DNA from: Brucella cytisi | Lineage (GTDB): Bacteria > Pseudomonadota > Alphaproteobacteria > Rhizobiales > Rhizobiaceae | DNA length: 64,000 bases | NCBI GenBank assembly: GCA_012103075.1 | Contig: JAAVLQ010000001.1 | Location: 1,922,001 to 1,986,000, forward strand | Direction: 5' to 3' | Shown: in pieces, positions 1-9,210 of the stretch | How positions within the stretch are numbered: position 1 is the first letter of the stretch | How the letters are laid out: every line of letters starts with the position of its first letter | Notes under the pieces: generated by a model | What the model was told of the DNA's origin: nothing | Database searches by the model: none | What the model saw: only the letters and a program-made list of their open reading frames with translations | Position numbers and translations under genes: made by a program

Positions 1-260
1 AAAGGCTCCCAAGCTTCGCAACGGATACGCTGCAAATTGGTCGTGGCTAATACCAGAAAGAGCCTAGCCTGTCCACCTCAAGATGCAACTTTGCCCACCG
101 GCTTGCGTGAAATACCGGCTTGCACACGAATTACTATGGCCGCAACCGCGCGAATAGGCTAAGCGGCACGCGTTTCCCGCATAATTCGGCCTCAATAGCT
201 ATGCATAGCATTTTGCCAGCAAACCGATAATGCCTCCTCTCAATTTATCCGATTCTCCTG
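1..260. other. Leading stretch without a recognisable gene
   Basis: I see no convincing reading frame, RNA gene or terminator in the first 260 bases. The stretch is less GC-rich than the following gene and should hold the promoter of the membrane hydrolase-like gene that starts at 261. Confidence 0.4.
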
Positions 261-1457
261 ATGTCCCTCCGCAAACGACTCGTTATCCAGTTCACAGGCT
301 ATGAAGGTCTGCACCCGAAAGCCGTCCGCGTGCGCCACGCGCAGGCCCTGAAGGATTTCGACCGCCTGTGGAAGGCAAAGACCAAGCTTCCGCCCATGAC
401 CGAGGAGCCTGACGATTGCGGCACGACCACTGCCGTCACCGTGGGCAATGGCTGGCAGACGGAAACCGAATTCTGCCAGTTCGGCACTGCGGATATTTTT
501 GACGATTACGCCGCGCGCTCCACACCGAAGCGGATGCTGACCGGCTTTCACGCATTCCTGAACATCCTCTTCACCGGAACGCTGTGGCGCTATCTGACGA
601 CGAGCTGGCGCTTTGTCCTGTTTTTCCTGTGGCCATTTCTGCTGTCGCTGGCGATTCTGGCTATCGCTGCCTTGCTCGCTTTCACACCGATGGCAGCAGG
701 CCTTTCCGCGCTGCATCTCTTGTGGTCGGTTCCACTTGCCGCCGTCGTCGCAACCCTGCTCGTGCGCAAACCCGGCGACCGGTTTTTCATGTCCTATCTG
801 CTCGACGACTGGTCTGCGGCCTATGATCGTATCCACGGGCGCAACGAGAAGCTCAACCAGCGGCGCAAGGCTTTTGCGGAAGCCCTGAAGCAGAAGATCG
901 AAGCCAGCAATGCCGATGAGGTCATCATCGTTGCGCATAGTCTTGGCACGGTTCCTGCAGTGGAGGCGCTTGCCGACCTGCAGCGTGTGCGTCCCAATCT
1001 TCTGGCAAAACAGCCCGTGTCGCTGCTCGCCATCGGCTCATGCCTGATGATGATCGCTCTCCATCCCAAGGCGAAATCATTGCGCGAGGACGTGCGCGTG
1101 GTGATCGAGGAAAGCCCGGTCCTGTGGTCGGAATTCCGTGTGCTGACCGACATTATCCACTTCTACGGCTCGGACCCGGCCAAGGTGCTGAAGCTAGAGA
1201 CCACCAACCCGCCGCTTATCAACCGCATCCGCTTCAAGAACGTGCACAGCGAAAACCGCTACAAGCGGTCGAAGGGCAATTTCTTCCTGATGCATCTGCT
1301 TTACATGCGCGGGGCGGAGAAGAAGAATTTCTACGATTTCGGCATGTTCCTGCACGGCCCGTTCTTCTTCCGCGATCTGATGACCGAACACAAAGGAAAA
1401 GCCGCCCCTCTCGATGAAGAAGGACGGCTTCCGGTTCGGCATAGCGAAGCGGCTTGA
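261..1457 (+). CDS. Membrane protein with alpha/beta-hydrolase-like nucleophile elbow
   Basis: Protein of 398 residues that I cannot assign to a named family. Two hydrophobic segments lie at about residues 115-138 and 143-165 and should anchor it in the inner membrane. The C-terminal half then contains VIIVAHSLGTVPAVEAL (about residues 220-236), the A-H-S-L-G form of a serine-hydrolase nucleophile elbow, so a lipase/esterase-like fold is plausible. A catalytic Asp and His cannot be placed by eye. The start ATG has no strong ribosome-binding site. The gene is convergent with the MaoC gene downstream. The reading frame is intact. The function is unknown. Confidence 0.75.
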   Translation: MSLRKRLVIQFTGYEGLHPKAVRVRHAQALKDFDRLWKAKTKLPPMTEEPDDCGTTTAVTVGNGWQTETEFCQFGTADIFDDYAARSTPKRMLTGFHAFLNILFTGTLWRYLTTSWRFVLFFLWPFLLSLAILAIAALLAFTPMAAGLSALHLLWSVPLAAVVATLLVRKPGDRFFMSYLLDDWSAAYDRIHGRNEKLNQRRKAFAEALKQKIEASNADEVIIVAHSLGTVPAVEALADLQRVRPNLLAKQPVSLLAIGSCLMMIALHPKAKSLREDVRVVIEESPVLWSEFRVLTDIIHFYGSDPAKVLKLETTNPPLINRIRFKNVHSENRYKRSKGNFFLMHLLYMRGAEKKNFYDFGMFLHGPFFFRDLMTEHKGKAAPLDEEGRLPVRHSEAA

Positions 1458-1462
1458 ACTGC

Positions 1463-1938
1463 TTAAGCCTCCGGCGGCTCCACGACGGCAATCGTCAGCC
1501 GGTGGCCGTCAGCGCAGGCTTCAGCGAGTTTTCGATTTCCAGCGTCACATCATAATGATTGACCACGCGACCTGACGGGCGGATATCCGCATCCGCCAGC
1601 TTGAAGCGGGCGCGCACGCGGGCGCCGGTCTTGACTGGCGACATGAAGCGCAGCTTGTCGAAGCCGTAATTGATGCCCATCGTAGCACCTTCCAGCATCG
1701 GAAGCGCTTCGTAAGCCAGCGTAGAGAGTAGCGACAGCGTCAGGAAGCCATGCGCGATGGTGCCGCCAAACGGCGTTTCCTTGGCGGCGCGTTCCGGGTC
1801 GACATGGATGAACTGATGATCGTCGGTCGCATCTGCGAACTGGTTGATCATTTCCTGCGTGACTTCGCGCCACTCGGAACATCCGACTTCCGTGCCGATT
1901 GCCTCGCGCAACTGGTCGAGCGTGATTGCGTCTTTCAT
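1463..1938 (-). CDS. MaoC family (R)-hydratase-like protein, frame broken near its end
   Basis: Hot-dog-fold hydratase of the MaoC family (acyl-CoA hydration or related chemistry, cytosolic). The family pattern is visible as FADATDDHQFIHVDPERA followed by GTIAHGFLTLSL, which carries the Asp/His pair of the hydratase-2 motif. As written, the frame stops after ALTATG at 1495. Restoring one base near 1513 continues the protein as RLTIAVVEPPEA to a stop at 1463, giving about 158 residues, the usual size. It lies 51 bases downstream of the HAD gene on the same strand and may be co-transcribed with it. Confidence 0.85.
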
Positions 1939-1989
1939 TCGCTGGCTATTCCTGCTGATGTGATTTGCCTTGTGTTTAACCCATAAAAC

Positions 1990-2661
1990 TCAGGCGGCAA
2001 CCAGAATTTCCCGTGCTATATCATCCCAGTGCGAGAAAACCCTATGCGCACCCCTGCCCGTCAATTTTTCGGCGTGCCCGGTATAGGTATGTCCGCCGCC
2101 CGTATAGCCGAATGCCGTCATGCCTGCCGCGATAGCGCCTTCGACACCGAAGGGAGAATCCTCGATCACCACGCAACGCGCCGGATCGATGCCCATCTTG
2201 TCGGCTGCAAACAGGAACAGGTCTGGCGCTGGCTTGCCGCGCTTGACCATGCTGGACGAGTAAACGGCATCGCCGAAATAATGGCTGATGCCGGTCTTTT
2301 CCGGGCTGAATGCGATACGCTCCGGCTGCGACGACGATGCCACGCAACGCTTTTGCGGCAGATCGCGCAGGAAGTTGGCAATGCCGATGGTTGGCTGCAG
2401 AGCCTCCGCGAACAGGATTTTCGTCTCGGGCCAGAATTGGCTCGTAGCCTCCTCCGGCAGACGGTGCCCGGTCATGTCCTCGATCATCTTCATGATATCG
2501 GCCTGCTTCATACCGATGCCCTTGGCGACTGTTCCTTCCGGCAGCTTCATGCCGTGATTGGCATAGACCTGCTCGAAAGCCAGACAGGAAAGCGGCTCGC
2601 TATCGACAAGAACGCCGTCACAGTCGAAGATCACAAGATCGAAAGGGGATACGCTGCTCAT
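1990..2661 (-). CDS. HAD superfamily phosphatase (beta-phosphoglucomutase-like)
   Basis: Cytosolic phosphohydrolase of 223 residues with all four HAD motifs: VIFDCDGVLVDSE near residue 10 (nucleophile Asp plus acid/base Asp), SSSQPER (motif II), the Lys in GKPAPD (motif III) and VIEDSPFGVEGA (motif IV, Mg-binding acids). The helical cap between motifs I and II places it with the beta-phosphoglucomutase/phosphoglycolate phosphatase subfamily. The substrate cannot be deduced. The frame is intact. Confidence 0.88.
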   Translation of the reverse strand: MSSVSPFDLVIFDCDGVLVDSEPLSCLAFEQVYANHGMKLPEGTVAKGIGMKQADIMKMIEDMTGHRLPEEATSQFWPETKILFAEALQPTIGIANFLRDLPQKRCVASSSQPERIAFSPEKTGISHYFGDAVYSSSMVKRGKPAPDLFLFAADKMGIDPARCVVIEDSPFGVEGAIAAGMTAFGYTGGGHTYTGHAEKLTGRGAHRVFSHWDDIAREILVAA

Positions 2662-2828
2662 TTTGGCTCCAGTGGCCCACTAAAGGGATGCATATTTTGT
2701 CGCGCAGTTTGGGGATGCGCGTCTGTCAGTGTTGATATAGAGACTGTTCATCCAATACGCATCTATAACAACATAAGCGTGACAAAATTACCGCGAAGAA
2801 GCGGCCTTGAAGTTTTGCGGAGAGTTTC

Positions 2829-4146
2829 ATGACGACAAATGTGGCACTGGTAGGACTGGCGCGCGATCTCGCAGCGCGAGCGGAAACCGGCAAGCCGATC
2901 CGCATCGGTCTGATTGGCGCTGGCGAAATGGGCACCGACATCGTCACGCAGGTGGCGCGGATGCAGGGCATCGAAGTCGGCGCGCTCTCTGCCCGCAGAC
3001 TACCCAACACTTTCAAAGCTGTCCGCACCGCCTATGGCGACGAGGAAAACGCGCGAGAAGCCCGCACAGAATCCGCAATGACCAGCGCCATCGAAAACGG
3101 CAAGATCGCCGTCACCGATGACAATGACCTGATCCTTTCCAATCCGCTGCTCGATGTCATCATCGATGCGACCGGCATTCCGGAAGTGGGTGCCGAGACC
3201 GGCATCAAGGCCATCCAGAATGGCAAGCATCTCGTCATGATGAACGTCGAGGCGGATGTCACAATCGGGCCCTACCTCAAGGCCGAGGCCGACAAGCAGG
3301 GCGTGATCTATTCCCTTGGCGCGGGCGACGAGCCGTCATCCTGCATGGAACTGATCGAGTTCGTTTCCGCCATGGGGCACAAGGTCGTGGCCGCTGGCAA
3401 GGGCAAGAACAATCCGCTCAATTTCGACGCGATCCCAGACGACTATCAGGAAGAAGCCGACCGCCGGAATATGAATGTCCGCCTGCTGGTGGAGTTCGTC
3501 GATGGTTCCAAAACGATGGTTGAAATGGCGGCCATCGCCAATGCAACCGGCCTTGTGCCGGATATTGCGGGCATGCATGGCCCCAAGGCAGCCATTAACG
3601 AGCTGAACCGCACTTTGATCCCGAAGGAAGACGGCGGTGTTCTGAACAAGACCGGCGTGGTCGATTATTCCATCGGGCGCGGCGTGTCGCCCGGTGTCTT
3701 CGTCATCGCCAAGATGGAACATCCGCGCCACGGTCGAACGTCTGGAAGACCTGAAGATGGGCAAAGGCCCCTACTTCACCTTCCATCGGCCTTTCCACCT
3801 CACCTCGCTGGAAGTGCCGCTCACCGTCGCTCGTGTCGTGCTGCACGGCAAGACCGATATGGTGCCGCTGCCAAAGCCTGTGGCGGAAGTCTGCGCCGTC
3901 GCCAAGAAGGACTTGCAGCCCGGCGATCATCTGGATGCCATCGGGCAATATTGCTACCGCTCGTGGATCATGACGACGCCTGAAGCGCGTGCGGCCAAGG
4001 CCATCCCCTGCGGCCTGCTCCAGAACGGCACGGTCATCGCGCCGATCAGGAAGGGCGAACTCATCACCTATGCCAATGCGGCACCGCAGCCGGGCTCCAA
4101 GATCGCCGAACTGCGCGCGTTGCAGGACAAGATGATCTACGGCTGA
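2829..4146 (+). CDS. SAF-domain, homoserine dehydrogenase-like oxidoreductase (frame interrupted)
   Basis: An N-terminal Rossmann domain (IGLIGAGEMGTDI near residues 26-38) resembles the NAD(P)-binding part of homoserine dehydrogenase. The C-terminal part carries a SAF domain with the stretch KKDLQPGDHLDAIG. Family members are about 440 residues, and the span fits that. The frame breaks near 3715: the first part ends in ...AKMEHPR and continues one frame over as ATVERLEDLKMGKGPYF. The span is one base longer than a multiple of three, so one extra base is the simplest explanation. The start ATG follows GGAGAG. A strong terminator follows at 4168-4198. The substrate is not known. Confidence 0.82.
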
Positions 4147-4167
4147 AGCCCGATCGAAAACTCAAAC

Positions 4168-4198
4168 AAAAAGGCGGCTCGAAGCCGCCTTTTGTTTT
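4168..4198 (+). terminator. Rho-independent terminator after the SAF gene
   Basis: Stem AAGGCGGC (4171-4178) / GCCGCCTT (4184-4191), loop TCGAA, flanked by an A-run before and a T-rich tract after, so it could work in both directions. Confidence 0.85.
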
Positions 4199-4213
4199 CC
4201 AACCGGGCACTCC

Positions 4214-4352
4214 GGCCTTATGAGATTCGGGGAAATGGCGTGCCGAAAATGGTGAGGTTCGAGAACCGGAGCGGAGTGTACTTAACGTACATGAGCACCG
4301 GAAGCGCAGAACCGCGCCATTTGCAGGCCGCCAGAACCCGAATATCGAAGGC
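4214..4352. repeat. Long imperfect palindrome abutting the pntB stop codon
   Basis: About 139 bases with nested inverted arms: GGCCTT/AAGGCC, ATTCGGG/CCCGAAT and AAATGGCG/CGCCATTT. The centre holds GTACTTAACGTAC. It ends directly at the pntB stop (4353). It resembles gene-end palindromes I associate with Rhizobiales genomes. It could stabilise the 3' end of pnt mRNA or be a mobile repeat. Confidence 0.6.
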
Positions 4353-5751
4353 CTAGTGATCGAGGGCTTTCACAATACTCTCCACCATCTTCTTCGCATC
4401 GGCGAAGAGCATCATGGTGTTGTCGCGGAAGAACAGTTCGTTTTCCACGCCCGCATAGCCGGAGCCCATGCCGCGCTTGATGAACAGAACCGTGCCTGCC
4501 TTGTCGACATCAAGGATCGGCATGCCGAAGATCGGTGACTTCGGATCGGTCTTCGCCGCCGGATTGGTGACGTCGTTCGCGCCGATCACGAAAGCCACAT
4601 CGGCCTGCGCGAATTCCGAATTGATGTCTTCCAGCTCGAACACTTCATCGTAAGGCACGTTGGCCTCGGCCAGAAGCACGTTCATATGGCCCGGCATACG
4701 ACCGGCCACCGGATGGATGGCGTATTTGACTTCCACGCCTTCCGCCTTGAGCTTGTCGGCCATTTCCCGCAGCGCGTGCTGCGCCTGCGCCACCGCCATG
4801 CCGTAGCCCGGCACGATGATGACCTTGGAAGCGTTCTTCATGATGAAGGCCGCATCGTCGGCAGAACCCTGCTTGACCGGGCGCTGTTCGACCTCACCAG
4901 CCGGACCGCCGGACGTATCGCCGCCAAAGCCGCCGAGAATGACCGAGATGAACGAACGGTTCATGCCCTTACACATGATGTAGGACAGGATCGCGCCCGA
5001 AGAGCCGACCAGCGCGCCGGTGATGATCAGCGCCAGATTGCCAAGTGTGAAGCCGATGCCTGCCGCTGCCCAGCCCGAATAGGAATTGAGCATGGAGACC
5101 ACGACCGGCATGTCTGCGCCGCCGATTGGCACGATGATCAGCACGCCGAACACCAGCGACAGAAGCACGATCAGCCAGAACACGAAATGGCTTTCGGTGT
5201 TCACCAGCACAACGACCAGCAACACGATGGCTGCGGCCAGAGCGGCGTTGATGACATGACGTCCCGGCAGCATGATCGGCTTGCCCGACATGCGACCGTC
5301 GCTTGAGAAAGGCGATGATCGAGCCGGTGAAGGTGATTGCGCCGATGGCCACGCCCAGCGACATTTCGATCAGCGCCTGACCGTGGATCTGGCCCACTTC
5401 GCCGATACCGAAGGAATGCGGCGAGTAAATTGCGGCAGCGGCCACCAGAACGGCGGCAAGGCCGATCAGCGAGTGGAACGCGGCAACAAGCTGCGGCATG
5501 GCCGTCATGGCGATGCGGCGTGCAATGACGGCACCGATACCGCCACCGATGGCAATACCGATGACGATCAGGACCGGGCCGCCGAAGCTTGGACGCGCCA
5601 GCAGAAGCGTGGTGACGATGGAAATCGCCATACCGATCATGCCGTACATATTGCCCTGACGGCTGGTCGTCGGATGCGACAGGCCGCGCAGCGCCAGAAT
5701 GAACAACACGCCGGAGACGAGATAAAGGAAGGCTGCGAGATTAACGCTCAT
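4353..5751 (-). CDS. pntB: NAD(P) transhydrogenase subunit beta (frame interrupted)
   Basis: Membrane subunit of the proton-translocating transhydrogenase, which uses the proton gradient to reduce NADP with NADH. The N-terminal two thirds is a run of transmembrane helices ([19 protein letters not shown] onward). The C-terminal domain III binds NADP(H), with [15 protein letters not shown] frame break near 5292 separates ...GSIIAFLK from [15 protein letters not shown]. In PntB proteins these parts are contiguous, and two missing bases (a lost Leu codon part) or one extra base explains it. Reconstructed length is about 466 residues, as expected. Last gene of pntA1-pntA2-pntB. Confidence 0.95.
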
Positions 5752-5763
5752 AATGGTTCAGCC

Positions 5764-6188
5764 TCACTTTTTTTTTTTTTTCTTGTACATGGCGAGCATG
5801 CGCTGGGTGACCGGGAAGCCGCCAAAAATGTTGACGCTCGCTAGAATGAGCGCAATGAAACCGAAGCCGGTTGCCCAGCCCGAAAGCGAAAGGCCAACCG
5901 CCAGAAGCGCACCCACCACGATCACCGATGAAATGGCGTTGGTAACGGCCATCAACGGAGTGTGCAGCGCAGGCGTAACCGACCACACGACGTAATAGCC
6001 GACGAAAATCGCCAGAATGAAAATCGCAAAGCGGAACACGAACGGATCGATCGCGCCGCCCGATGCGGCATGCGCGGCAGCCGCCGCAGCATCGCCCAGA
6101 CCACCGGCGTTTTTTCCGCGGCCTGACGCACGGCGTCCACAGCCTGATTAAGGCCCTCAAGGGCTTTGTCGAGATTTGTATCGGCCAT
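5764..6188 (-). CDS. pntA2: NAD(P) transhydrogenase subunit alpha part 2 (frame interrupted)
   Basis: Small membrane part of the alpha subunit, separate in alphaproteobacteria, with about three helices ([46 protein letters not shown]). It starts at ATG 6188, overlapping the pntA1 stop as TAATG. A one-base deletion in the A-run near 6108 shifts the frame; adding an A joins AAEKN to [13 protein letters not shown] and then to the helices. The 3' end is a run of 14 A on the coding strand (5768-5781) giving a poly-Lys tail just before the stop. That run is unusually long and its length is doubtful. Confidence 0.92.
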
Positions 6189-7512
6189 TATGCCTCTCCT
6201 CCATCAACTGGAGACTTGGGGAAGACGTCGTCTTCGGCGCCTTTGCAGGTGCGTTTTTCGCAGGCTTGGCAGCTGCCTTCGGCGCCGCTGCCTTTGCTGC
6301 CGGTTTTTCCGCTTTCGGTTTCGGCGCGGCTTTTGGCTTGGCAGCCTTTTCAACAACAACCGGAGCCGGTGCTGTCTCAGCCTTGGCGAACGCCGGATGC
6401 AGGATCTTGCCCTGATGGGTCAGAAGCGTAGCCTTGACCAGCTCTTCTTCCGGGTCGATTTTCAGGACCTTGGCTTCCTTGTCGACCAGCGTTTCAACGA
6501 AGGCGATCAGGTTGCGTGCATAAAGCTGCGATGCGCTCGCGGCGATGCGGCCCGACACATTGAGGTGACCGACGATCCTGACACCGTTCACGTCAGCGAT
6601 CTGACCCGCAACTGCGCCTTCGACATTGCCGCCGCGCTCGACCGCGAGATCGACCAGCACGGAACCCGGACGCATGGAAGCGACCATTTCCTTGGAAACC
6701 AGACGCGGCGCCAGACGCCCCGGAATGAGCGCCGTTGTGATGACGATATCCTGCTTGGCGATATGGTCGGCAACAAGTGCGGCCTGCTTCGCCTGATATT
6801 CCTTCGACATTTCCTTGGCGTAGCCGCCGGAAGTTTCCGCAGCCTTGAACTCTTCGTCCTCAACGGCGATGAACTTCGCGCCGAGCGAAGCGACCTGCTC
6901 CTTGGCGGCGGGGCGAACGTCGGTTGCCGTCACGACAGCACCGAGACGGCGCGCCGTTGCAATGGCCTGAAGACCGGCAACGCCCGCCCCCATAACGAAC
7001 ACCTTGGCGGCAGGCACGGTGCCCGCTGCCGTCATCATCATCGGCATGGCGCGGTCATAGACTTCCGCCGCATCGATCACCGCCTGATAACCGGCGAGAT
7101 TGGCCTGCGACGACAAGACGTCCATCACCTGCGCACGGGTGATACGCGGCATGAACTCCATCGTGAAAGCCGAAATTCCGGCCTTGGCGAGTGCCGCCAC
7201 GGCGTCTTCATGTCCGTAGGGATCAAGCATGGCGAAGAGCGCTGCGCCCGATTTATACCCTTTGAGTTCCGCGTCCGTCGGACGCCGCACCTTGAGCACC
7301 ACATCCGCCGTTTTGGCATCCGCCACTGTGCCGATGCGGGCACCGGCTGCCGTAAACTCGGCATCGGGAATGCGCGATTTCTCGCCAGCGCCTTTTTCCA
7401 CCACAACGTCGAAACCGAGCGCGATGAACTTCTTCACCGTCTCCGCCGACGCAGCAACGCGGGTCTCGCTGGGGTCACTCTCTTTCGGGATAAATAACGT
7501 CTGGGCCAAGCT
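6188..7512 (-). CDS. pntA1: NAD(P) transhydrogenase subunit alpha part 1 (3' frame break)
   Basis: Peripheral NAD(H)-binding domain I of the transhydrogenase. The Rossmann motif is VFVMGAGVAGLQAIATARR, followed by an Ala/Lys/Pro-rich linker near the C-terminus. I choose the TTG at 7512 (MAQTLFIPKE) as start because GGGAAACC lies just upstream; the open frame extends further but lacks family similarity. As written, the C-terminus runs past the natural stop. Adding one base near 6233 gives DDVFPKSPVDGGEA and a stop at 6188-6190 overlapping the pntA2 start. First gene of the pnt operon. Confidence 0.93.
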
Positions 7513-7562
7513 GGTTTCCCTTTCGTGGCGTTCTTCCGGGGTTCCCCGGTCAGGCGGCATTA

Positions 7563-7583
7563 CGGGCTTCCGGGAAGAAGCCC
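7563..7583 (-). promoter_or_regulatory. Leader hairpin upstream of pntA1
   Basis: GGGCTTC and GAAGCCC arms form a short hairpin between the pntA1 start and the repeat cluster at 7588. On the coding strand it would sit in the 5' leader. It may be an attenuator, a leftover terminator (T-run on the other strand) or a repeat fragment. Confidence 0.35.
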
Positions 7584-7587
7584 TTTT

Positions 7588-7697
7588 TAGAGCGCGTTTC
7601 GAACTGATTGAATCAGATCGAAACGCGCGCTCTATTATTTTTTTGTAACGCGCATCTGGTCCGAAAACCGTTTCACACTTTTCGGGATGCGCTCTAA
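7588..7697. repeat. Composite palindromic repeat (C plus A type), TA-flanked
   Basis: Two palindromes in tandem: AGAGCGCGTTTCG..CGAAACGCGCGCTCT (7589-7633) and a CCGAAAACCGTTTCACAC-type unit ending in GGGATGCGCTCT (7642-7695). The outer ends are TA|GAGCG and GCGCTC|TA. It fills most of the gap upstream of the pnt operon. Confidence 0.8.
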
Positions 7698-7841
7698 AAA
7701 TGAACTACAGACATGCATAAACCCTCGGCACGGTACCCCATGCCAAGGCATTCGATCAAATCGTGCGGGTTAATCCCGGTTCAGCACCAAAGCTGCATCG
7801 TGCGCCACCGGTTGGTCTCCATCCGGCAGCGAAAGGATGCG

Positions 7842-8062
7842 CTAGAGGATGAACCGGGCAGCGACACAAACTAGAATGAAAAGAACGGTCGCGGAGAAGA
7901 AACCACCAGCAAAAAGCCGAACGCCATGGCAATCATAAGGGCGACGAGCGCCACCGTGCCCCATTTAACCGGGCCCGTGAAACCGGCATAAGTTTTCTCA
8001 TGCTCGGAATAATCCATCGGTGCGCCAAGTTCAGCCGGAGCCGTCGTATGATGTTCTGCCAT
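7842..8062 (-). CDS. aa3-type cytochrome c oxidase subunit IV-like small membrane protein (frame interrupted)
   Basis: Short single-helix protein starting MAEHHTTAPAELGAPMDYSE, then HEKTYAGFTGPVKWGT and a hydrophobic segment, the pattern of the bacterial aa3 oxidase subunit IV family, which packs against the oxidase core in the inner membrane. The written frame stops at 7871. One missing T in the T-run near 7908 restores FGFFAGGFFSATVLFILV and a stop at 7842, giving about 73 residues. It is not next to oxidase genes, which is common for this family. Confidence 0.8.
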
Positions 8063-8279
8063 TTTAGTTCCACCCATTCAGAATTTCCGCCCATACACCG
8101 TCATGTTAAGCGAAAATAACTGCAATCTTCAATGCGCGACCGAACAAACCGATGCTTTGACAGCAAGGCTTTTCGTCGCACTACCCCTCTCCGCAGAAGC
8201 GGTTCCGCAATCTTCGTAAAGCGAAACCACCCCTCTGGCTACATTTAATTGTTTAATATCCGGCGATGTTTTTAGATTC

Positions 8280-9026
8280 TCATACGCCGAGGCCAGTATA
8301 TTTCGCCGTCGGCAAAATCGTCAGCGGCACGGAACTGCTGCGCATGTCACCAAACATCGCATGGCGTTCATGCGGCTGCGACTTGAAAAACGGAAAGCGC
8401 ACCGCCACCGCATCGCGAATATTGCGGATAGGTGCGGAACCAAGCCCGACCCTGATTCCATAGCCTTCATGTTCGCGCGCATCGGCCATGACAGAGGTGC
8501 CGAATATGCGCTTATAGAACGCCATATGTTCCGGCTTCACCGAGGCAAGACATTGATCTGCCGCGAAAAATTCGGATGCCATCGCCGCTATGCGCAGCGT
8601 GATATAGGGAATGGCCGGATATTCGCTCAATAGCTCGGGATCGGCGGCAAAACGGGTCGGATCAACAAAATGCATGCCGCTATTGAGCAGCGGATCAAGA
8701 ATATCCGGGAACAGTGCATAGCTCGTGCCGCGACGATGATCGGGCGTAATATGATGGATGCGCAGCGTGCTGACCAATTGCCCGTCCACATAGACGCCAT
8801 AGACGAAGGCATGGCTATCGCGGTCGATATCATCAACGATAGACGGCACTTCCGCCTCATGCATGACATTGCGCGTCCGGTAGGAACGGTAACGCAGACG
8901 GCCGATTTCCTCGAGGTCCTCCGCATGGACGATGCGGCGATATTCCACCCGGTCGAGAAACTGCAACAGCTGTCGCGCGAAATTGGACAATGGCGGTTTA
9001 TCGCCTGTAACAGCTGTATTCGTCAT
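8280..9026 (-). CDS. N-acyl amino acid synthase FeeM-like acyltransferase
   Basis: Intact 248-residue protein with a GNAT/autoinducer-synthase-like fold. The central region RRIVHAEDLEEIGRLRYRSY, then DDIDRDSHAFVYGVY and LVSTLRIHHI, matches the layout of FeeM-type N-acyl amino acid synthases, which use acyl-ACP to acylate an amino acid. Family membership is from memory of the pattern. Neither the product nor a receptor can be read from the sequence, and there is no LuxR-type gene beside it. Monocistronic by context. Confidence 0.7.
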   Translation of the reverse strand: MTNTAVTGDKPPLSNFARQLLQFLDRVEYRRIVHAEDLEEIGRLRYRSYRTRNVMHEAEVPSIVDDIDRDSHAFVYGVYVDGQLVSTLRIHHITPDHRRGTSYALFPDILDPLLNSGMHFVDPTRFAADPELLSEYPAIPYITLRIAAMASEFFAADQCLASVKPEHMAFYKRIFGTSVMADAREHEGYGIRVGLGSAPIRNIRDAVAVRFPFFKSQPHERHAMFGDMRSSSVPLTILPTAKYTGLGV

Positions 9027-9189
9027 GCAATCGATTTTCCGCGCCCCACAAATCAGTGCGCAGAATATGCGCCTTTATCAGCGTGTAAAGATATAACTTT
9101 TTTGCGCTGCCTTTTTATTGCCCCACAAAAACACTCCTTCACCACAATTGGATTGTGCTTTTACACGTGACGAACGCGATAAAATGCAA

Positions 9190-9210
9190 AATGGCCCCGT
9201 AAACGGGCCT
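9190..9210 (-). terminator. Terminator of the serine hydrolase gene
   Basis: On the minus strand GGCCCG-TTTAC-GGGGCC is followed by TTTT, directly after the stop codon at 9211. Confidence 0.7.

Noticed and set aside
8280..9026. LuxI-type quorum-sensing synthase
   Set aside because: The pattern fits FeeM-like N-acyl amino acid synthases better, and no LuxR-type gene is adjacent.
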